Positions 56,986-64,000 of a stretch of 64,000 nt of DNA are shown here, piece after piece (the first letter of the stretch is position 1; each line of letters starts with the position of its first letter). Position numbers and translations under genes: made by a program. A model generated the notes under the pieces. That model ran no database searches and was not told where the DNA came from. It was given only the letters and a program-made list of their open reading frames with translations. Source of the DNA: Pogonophryne albipinna (taxonomy: Eukaryota > Chordata > Actinopteri > Perciformes > Artedidraconidae); assembly GCA_028583405.1 (NCBI GenBank), contig JAPTMU010000110.1:342501-406500 (forward strand), in the 5' to 3' direction.

Positions 56986-57659
56986 AATGTTACCAGACTT
57001 GTCCATGTCACTCATCCTTTGAAACAACTCCTTTCCTGTCTTGTAAAAATCTAGTCTCAAGTCATCAGGGATTGTTTCTGTGCAAATGGAGCCCCGAGTA
57101 TTGAGTACATAAATGAACAAACTTTTCAGAAGGTCGAAATATCTGTTTTATAAATCCTGTTTTTATTAGTCTTATCTAATATTATACTATTTTGAGGCAC
57201 AGGATTAGTGACTTTCATGATCTGTATGCTGTAATCATCACAATTAAAACAAAAAAGGCTTGAAATATTTCACTGTATGCATGTTTTTAATGAAATGACA
57301 GAAAAAAAGTTCTACGATAGTGATTTTTTGAGAAGCTGTCGTCTAAAAGTAAGCTAGCAAGTTAATATTCTGTTCCATCAATTCAATTAGCTTTTGATTC
57401 ATCCTCACATTAACGTTACTGTACCTTTGTCCCGTTTCTCCTCCTCTTTTATGTTCTTCTCTTCCCTGGGCACCAGATAGCTTGGTTAGTTCCGACATGG
57501 TGATGGCTAACTAGTTAGCGTCTTTTCCCCACGAGTCACGGCGGGTCAAGTGTCAGTCCAGAAATATCCCCCTGCCCCCCGGGGCACTTCAACTGACCTG
57601 ACTAGGGAGGGGAGCACCATAGTTTATTGGCGCTGTACGCAATGTAGGCGTAGTTCTGT

Positions 57660-57725
57660 TAAGATAAGATAATAAGATGCACTTTATTGATTCCAAATTG
57701 GGAAATTGTTTTGTTATTAAATATC
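57660..57725 (+). repeat. Retroposon 3' end fragment
   Basis: It contains ATGCACTTTATTGATTCCAA and AATTGGGAAATTGTTTTGTT, related to the fragments at 12674 and 41110. Confidence 0.4.
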
Positions 57726-57944
57726 ATTAATAGTGTGAATTTTTGTTTTTCTTCCTCACAAAGTTCGGCTCACCCCATGGATGGATGTGCCCTTAGCATT
57801 CGTCTATACTGCCTATGCCAAGGGCCGGCCCTATGTTCAAACCTATGGTCCAAACCAATGAGTGTACCCAGACAAGTTATGATACCTTTGAGGGGGGTCC
57901 AGATCACGTTGTGTGCCCTTTGAATCAGGGTCAAGTCTCAAGTC

Positions 57945-58215
57945 CTTTAAGACTCACATTTTGCAGACCCTATCCCTCCGTAGGCTTTCAAGTAGGAGGA
58001 GAAATGCCAGCGTTATCCTCCGGTTTACAGGCACTGTGTCAATTATATAGAATAATTATGATGATGAATGCATTTTTTTACCACTAAAAGACAGCAACAC
58101 ATCTTTGATTCATGTTGTTTATAACTGGAATATTACAAGTATTATTTACTTTGTCTGTACAAAGTAGCCTGTCCAGGAAACATGCCCAAATCATCAACAA
58201 TTATGCATATAAACC
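57945..58215 (+). repeat. Dispersed repeat, inverted relative to 63604-63865
   Basis: The segment with CCTCCGTAGGCTTTCAAGTA, GAATAATTATGATGATGAAT and TAGCCTGTCCAGGAAACATG is matched inversely at the window's right end. Confidence 0.75.
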
Positions 58216-58319
58216 AAAGTCAGTCAATACAAGTCCTTCCAAACAAGTCAAAGTCCAGATTCTGTGGAGTGTGTGTTTGAGTTATATCATGAGGCATGTT
58301 ATCAGACCACAGCAGTGAT

Positions 58320-61300
58320 AAACAGCAGATTGTATTTATTCAAATAATGCAATACTTTTTACATCAGTGTTGTTTTTAAATAGGAAAACAGCTGAAAAAC
58401 ATATCAGACAACATAACGTACACCAACTGAATAATGATCTCCCATAGTACCCAATCATCAGAGAAAACTTCTTGTGCTTTTTAAAAAAAAAAGTCGCTAT
58501 ACACTCCACGATCATTTGTCTGTATTTTAATTACTTTCACATTTCTCTGCTCGAGTGCAGACAAAAAAAAGCACAAGAAATGTCCGTTCATTTCTTCGCA
58601 GAGTACCATGCAGACGAGCCACGCTAACTTTGGTTGCTAAATACAGCAAAACAGACTTGATGCAACGATGGCAAATAAGAAGACTTCACATATTAAAAAC
58701 GGTAGCATCCTTCTTCTCCGTAACGAGCAGTGCTACGACTTTCACTCGTGAGATATGAGCTGAGTTCAAAGTGTCAAACACAGGTAGATGTAGTTCAAAC
58801 CTCCTTCTAATGGATCAGGAAGTCAAACACTTTCAGGACAACAACTGAAGTTTACACGAGGAGTGGATGTTGGACTGAGGAGTGGTTTTAATTGATAGAC
58901 ATGGATTGTGGACAGTTATAATATCACTAAATGAATAGTTCTTTGGAAACCTGACCTATGAACTCTGCACTAAACCTCCATTTATTTGTCTTAAACTCTT
59001 TCTAACACGTGTCTTAATGATGTGGTCGACAGGTGTCATGATAATTGAGAATTTAGAACAAAATGTGCTTTCTGGATATTTTACTTCTGGAAAATAAGTG
59101 ACTGAACACCCGGAGCATGAGGAGACAGACATAATGTTTTTCTCTTCTTGTTAATTATTATGGGACATCACAAACTCACCCATATAAAATACTGATCGTT
59201 TCCCATTTCAAGCTTTTTTTTAAATCCTTTTTCTGTGTGTTTTGGACAAATGGTATCCTAGAAAAATGTGTGTAAAAAGCTTTAGAAATACCCTGAAAGG
59301 TGAACCTTCTTTGCACGACATGTTTTGATAATATCTCGAGTTCCCGTGGATTAAATACTGAAAAACACAAAAGTGAATGTCCTGTCATTCCCATGTAATT
59401 GATGTGAGAAATGCTCATTATGTTTGTGATGTCAAATCAATACTTTGTTCACGTTATGTCAATTAATCAACAGGTGCTCTCCCAAGGTTGAACATTCACC
59501 AACAACAAGTTTGGAGTTCTTTCAGTTTGCCCAGGTGAGAATAAACCCCATTTCATTCTGAAATAAGAAAATGGACGATACTTGGGTCTGCAACTAATGG
59601 TTATTTTCATTATCAATTATTCCATTTATCACCTTACACATAATCAAGTCTGTGATAAAAACAAAGTGAAAAGTGTCCCAGAGATTATTACTACTAAGAG
59701 TTTCAAAATATTGCTTGGACAAACACATTTGAAGACATCACCTTGGACTTTTGGAGGATTTGTAACGGGCCACTTTTCACTATTTTTTGACTTTTTAATA
59801 ATGGAAAATGAAAATATGTTTTAGTTGCGGCCAAAACTACACTGGTGCAGATGTTCAGCTCTTTGTGGGTTTTTAAATTGCTCCTAATTGTATAACCGAA
59901 AAAGACAAAAAACGTTGTCTGGGTCCGAAGGAGCACAAATACTCTGTGTGTATACATAGGCTTGCTCAGTTAATGTGTGCACACTGTAGTTTGATTGACT
60001 CTACCCAGATATCTCTGCGCTGGATCTCCCATCTTTACACTAGTTAGATAATAAAGCAGACAATATGTTAAATGTAAGTAACCTGCTCGCATTCTTGACA
60101 CTTTAATGCTTCATGCGTTTGGCTAAGAAGGGGCTGATTCCGGCACAACAGACAACATTGGCTTCGAAAGAAGAAAAAGAAATCGGACTTTTCAACGCAG
60201 CGACATCCACAATCACAGACCTGAACACCAGAGCTGAGCCTTTAATGTACGACAGCGTGCAAGCGGAAACACAACTTCCCAACTTCAATACATTAGTACC
60301 AGCGTAGAAGGGTAGAAATATGGCTTTTTGGAGGGAGGAAGGGAAGGGGATTGAAAAGTGAAAAAAACCAAAACATTTCATATTTTTCTTTCAACCTCCG
60401 TCCTCGTCCACCATCCATTCACACTTAAGGCCATCTCTATTATTTCCACAAAGGACAGACACCCACTTAAATAATCATAAAAACAAATGTGTGAGTAATT
60501 CACCGGTGAGGACAACAAACAAAATGTCCATATTATAGAACATAATCCTCTATGTACAATGTCTCTGATCAAAAACGAGAACAAAATTAATCGATCTGTC
60601 GCCGGACACGATTCATCAGGAAGGCATCGCGAGAGCTATTAGAAAACAGCAAGAAAAGACAGGTGTCTTCATTCCCTTTAGAAACAACAAGCCCACACCT
60701 TCCCTGACCCCCCTTTGTTTTTATTTGATAGCTTGTGTCTTTCTCCTAAAATATGCTTTCCATATCGAACTACTTAATCGTACATCTTACATCTTACCAC
60801 AGTCATCACTCACAATCCTGGAAACAAAAAATCAACTCCAAATGTTTTCCTCGCCTGCAATGAGACATCATCAGTTAATCAATGCTACAATAAAGTGCTA
60901 AAGCAATGGCACGACGTCATTTAAAAAACTCAAGAAATAAAAGAAAAATATAATTTAATTTTCAGCTTTTTAACTGACGTGCCTCGTTGCAAAGTCAAAG
61001 ATGCTTTTTGTGCATCTGGGGTTGATTTGTAGTCTTTTATTCGATACATGTGGCTGGATCAAAGTAACTAAACTAGGGAAAGGTATTTTAATTCAGAAAT
61101 GATGACAGAAAATAGGATGCGGGTCAAAAAACAACCCTTTTAAATAATCAGCTATCAATAAATTAGAACACGGACAGATCGAGTCTGAGGCCGGGAAAAG
61201 GTGCAGTCCAACAAATACAAAATAAATCCCAAAAGAGAGGAAAGGTTTCTGCTTTCAATTTGCTGTTGGTGTGTCTTTGTTGCTGTTATGGAGACATTCA

Positions 61301-61350
61301 CTGAGAGAGAAGAGTTCAGATTGGTTGAGAGCGGGAAGCAGGAAGAGACA
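58320..61350 (-). other. igf2r: Presumed igf2r 3'UTR
   Basis: About 3 kb downstream of the igf2r stop with no other gene and few repeats. Candidate AATAAA signals on the - strand lie at 60725-60720 and 58340-58335. Which one is used cannot be told from sequence. Confidence 0.45.
58335..58340 (-). terminator. igf2r: Candidate polyadenylation signal of igf2r
   Basis: AATAAA on the - strand, about 3 kb after the stop. An alternative proximal site lies at 60720-60725. Confidence 0.3.
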
Positions 61351-61509
61351 TCACACCCTGAGGAGGTCTTCGTCGCTGTCTTCGTCGTCCCGCTTCCTGT
61401 TTGCTGCCGTGTTGTTACCGTGATTAGCGCCTGAGGAGCGAGGTTTGCTGCTCTTCCTCTTCCTGTCCTCGTCCTCCAGGAGGCCCACCAGGTCCTCGTC
61501 GCTCTCCTC
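61351..61509 (-). CDS. igf2r: Insulin-like growth factor 2 receptor / cation-independent mannose-6-phosphate receptor, last exon
   Basis: The exon encodes the 52-residue end of the cytoplasmic tail: EESDEDLVGLLEDEDRKRKS, then a basic/Ser stretch, then DDEDSDEDLLRV and TGA. The ending matches the acidic-cluster dileucine signal SDEDLLHI of mammalian IGF2R. That signal binds GGA and AP-1 adaptors and sorts lysosomal enzymes between Golgi and endosomes. The acceptor is GACTCCAG at 61510-61517, phase 0. The gene's transmembrane and upstream exons lie beyond 64000. Identification rests on the tail motif plus location next to OCT and plg genes, as in mammals. Confidence 0.82.
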   Translation of the reverse strand, partial: EESDEDLVGLLEDEDRKRKSSKPRSSGANHGNNTAANRKRDDEDSDEDLLRV

Positions 61510-61636
61510 CTGGAGTCAAACACATCGGGGAGGGGGTTAGTGAACAACATTTTCAGAAGATGGCACAGAGACACGTTATAGAAATGTAAATACAGAGAAA
61601 GGTCACACGAATCAGAATCTTTTTTTGTGTCCCAGG

Positions 61637-62942
61637 CAGAGGTTGCGCTAGACTTTTTCGCTGCCCGTAATTTTGACGGACAGGATCGTACAATTTCCGT
61701 CAACGACGCACACTCGCTCGTGAACTGTTAGCGCCGTGTTATGCATGCCCACTGCATCTCGCGGGAGCGCAGCGTAAAGCACTCTCAGACATTTCAATGA
61801 TCTGTCCGGCTAATGTAGGTTTGGAAACTATATCATATACTTTTGGCCGGCATGCATAACACGGCATAACACCGGAGCCCCTCTGCGGGGAAACTTTGGC
61901 GCTGTTCTGAGTTTGTTCTGACGGCTTTCAGATTTTTTCGTCATTGTTAAAAAAAAAAAACGTGTAGTCAGGGGACTCCAATGTAACGGAAAAACAACTA
62001 AAGAAAAACTAAATAGTAATAATAATAAAATGTCTCCACTGATCTGTGTTGTAAATGTGATTTCTGTTTGATTCCAATCGCTTTTTATAGTCAAAATCAG
62101 CAAATTTGCCGAGCTCCGCTACAACTACGGGGATCGATGAGATTGAGAAGTGAGGCAGGGACGAGCTCTGCCTCACAGAAGCCCACAGTAACTTGCTGGA
62201 GCACGGGCACTAATTTAGCGCGGGCACTTATTTTGTGAGCGCGCTCAAGCCAGTTACTGTGTGGTGAGGTGAGGCACAGATGAGCTCTGCCTCACCTCAG
62301 AATGCGTCACCCCACAGAAACTGGCTGGAAAGCGGGCCCTAAGCGCATGCCTGCACCATCTCACTGTATGTCACCAATGTAATGTTTGTAGATCCCTTTA
62401 TTACATTTATCCTCGCCATCCATAGTCTCTAAATAACTTATTTCACGTATATATGATATTTAAGCTCGCTGGTCTCATCATACAACGGCAATGAAAAAAG
62501 CACCAGGGGAGGCAGCCACAACCTCTGCCGCACTGAAGGGGGCGCAAGTGAGCCCACAGGTTCTTGTTGCTACTGTTATTCTACGCAGAGACGGTAGACA
62601 CGAACAACAAGCTAGGCTTTTGAAACTAGAGGAAGATAAGGAGGACTTTTACAAAAAAGTAATAGAGATTGTTGTCCAGAAGGATAGCATGGACTTCATC
62701 TTCAAGTCAAGGTAAGACCACATTTGTAATGAAAATGGGATCTTACTAAGAGAGAACAATCCAATATTTAGATTTTGGCTATCTTTTTGTTGAACGGTCT
62801 GTTTAAAATGAATCGAAGCATCAGACTAAAAAAGCTTTTGAAAATAACCGAATATTTCGATTAAGGTCAAAATATAATATTTGTAAATCTGACTCTGAGA
62901 GTCCGTGCCTCACCAGCCATGAACCTCACCGCACGTCACTGA
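61637..62942. mobile_element. Transposon-derived sequence in igf2r intron
   Basis: It starts with a hAT-like end CAGAGGTTGCGCTAGAC and includes an inverted repeat GCCGTGTTATGCATGCC / GGCATGCATAACACGGC (61731-61750 and 61848-61866). The right part, with GAGCTCTGCCTCAC words, ends GAACCTCACCGCACGTCACTG. An open frame at 62491-62715 has no recognisable domain. At least two elements are probably joined here. Confidence 0.45.
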
Positions 62943-62979
62943 AAACGTCATAGGCGGAAAATATTCGGTTAACCTCTGG

Positions 62980-63445
62980 TCCCAGGGGGAAATGTGGTTC
63001 GGTGGCAGTTGCTCGATTTAAGAATAAAATGAAATGATATGATAAAGAAAAAGTTAAAGAAAGCAGGCGTTTAAGTAGATACATGTGTAGATATTTGTCC
63101 TTTCAAAACCCCTATGTACTTTTTTTATTTTACCAATTTCATTCGGTATTTAATTTGCCATTTTTTGGCAAAACTTTTAATATAATGTGACCCCAAATAA
63201 AACAATTTAAAAAAGAAAGCAGACGCAATATACAAACGTGTTCGAACGAGTTTGTAACAGAGACTGTATAAATAATAATAAATACAAATTAAGATCACAC
63301 ATTTTTCAGAATCAGAAACTTTTTTACATCCCAGGGGGAAATGGGTTATGGGACAGTTGCTCGATTTTAGACTAAAATCTAATTATATCATTAAAGAAAA
63401 AGTGAAAGAAAGCAGATGCATATACAAACGCGTTCGAAAGAGTTT
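62980..63445 (+). repeat. Partial direct repeats
   Basis: CCCAGGGGGAAATG...CAGTTGCTCGATTT at 62983 recurs at 63333. AAAGAAAGCAG followed by ATACAAACG(T/C)GTTCGAA recurs at 63211 and 63406. It is dispersed repeat material of unknown type. Confidence 0.5.
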
Positions 63446-63603
63446 GCTTCGAACACGTATGCCCTCTATAAGTCTTCACCCTTCAGTAAAGGGAACTGAC
63501 CCCTAGATTCCACCGGGTCTGTCTGCGCCGCCGTTTTGTTCCGACCTCCTACGGCGTCAAACCCCACCGGGCGCGTTTCAGAAGCGGAGCGTCTTGCGTG
63601 CCG

Positions 63604-63865
63604 GCTCGCAATTGTTGATGATTTGGGCATGTTTCCTGGACAGGCTACTTTGTGCAGACAAAGTTAGTGATAATTGTAATAGTCCAGTTATAAACGACAT
63701 GAGTCAACGATGTGTTGCTGTATTTTCGTGGTAAAAAAATGCATTCATCATCATAATTATTCTATATAATTTACAAAGTGCTTGTAAACCGGAGGAGAAC
63801 GCTGGCATTTCTCTTCCTACTTGAAAGCCTACGGAGGGATAGGGTCTGCAAAATGAGTTTCTTTT
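63604..63865 (-). repeat. Dispersed repeat, inverted copy of 57945-58215
   Basis: It starts GCAATTGTTGATGATTTGGG and ends around GGATAGGGTCTGCAAAATGA. It is the inverse of the copy beyond the igf2r 3' end, with several indels and substitutions. Confidence 0.75.
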
Positions 63866-64000
63866 GGGGATTGACTGGATGCTCTGAACGTTCCACTTCC
63901 TGCTCGGCGCTATGCAAAGCCTTGCGTCGCGTCGAAAATAGACCAGCCACCTATTTTTTGCGGAACCCAGCGCCGGGATGCTTCTGGGACGCTTCTAAGC

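Noticed and set aside
61155..61703. 182-codon - strand frame starting upstream of the igf2r exon
   Set aside because: It reads the exon in the wrong frame and runs through the acceptor. The correct frame gives the acidic dileucine tail.

Overview
The window is vertebrate nuclear DNA, almost certainly from a teleost fish and probably a percomorph. The evidence is intron-split kringle and protease exons with GT-AG junctions, very long (CA)n arrays, and a dense load of fish-type hAT, Tc1, DIRS, LINE and LTR elements. There is no bacterial gene organisation, no operon, no CRISPR array and no tRNA or rRNA gene that I can see.

Four genes form a block that matches the mammalian IGF2R - SLC22A1/2/3 - (LPA) - PLG neighbourhood. 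(1) Plasminogen (plg, + strand, 449-18971) enters the window in the intron before kringle 2. Kringles 2-5, the activation site and the complete trypsin-like domain follow as 14 exons (620 in-frame codons including stop). (2) and (3) Two tandem organic cation transporter genes, closest by eye to SLC22A3/OCT3, lie on the - strand. Copy 1 (20751-40286) has 11 coding exons and 521 aa; copy 2 (44330-54032) has 11 coding exons and 555 aa. Both assemble into complete 12-helix MFS proteins with intact frames. (4) The last coding exon of igf2r (61351-61509, - strand) encodes the acidic-dileucine tail; its 3'UTR appears to run down to about 58300. No apolipoprotein(a)-like kringle gene lies between plg and the transporters.

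The rest is mostly mobile DNA. At least nine hAT-type insertions can be delimited to the base because their 8-bp target-site duplications (TSDs) are still readable. One hAT family (2822, 4982, 22620, 35325) carries an internal 37-bp minisatellite. A different element (11245, 26462, about 46960) has ends like AAGGTCACCTATTAT and carries another 37-bp minisatellite. Elements are nested: a LINE inside a hAT in plg; one hAT inside another in copy 1; and DIRS-like and Tc1-like elements inside a hAT in copy 1. A short LTR retrotransposon with near-identical 594/595-bp LTRs sits at 30158-31822. A degenerate tetranucleotide satellite of about 2.6 kb separates the two transporter genes.

The main points for a second look are: an extra intron in transporter copy 1 splitting what is a single first exon in copy 2; hAT insertions touching splice donors; three acceptors whose pyrimidine tract is a (TG)n microsatellite; a likely gene-conversion tract over transporter exons 7-8; loss of the C-terminal tail exon in copy 1; and two unrelated elements disabled by short tandem duplications that shift the frame.
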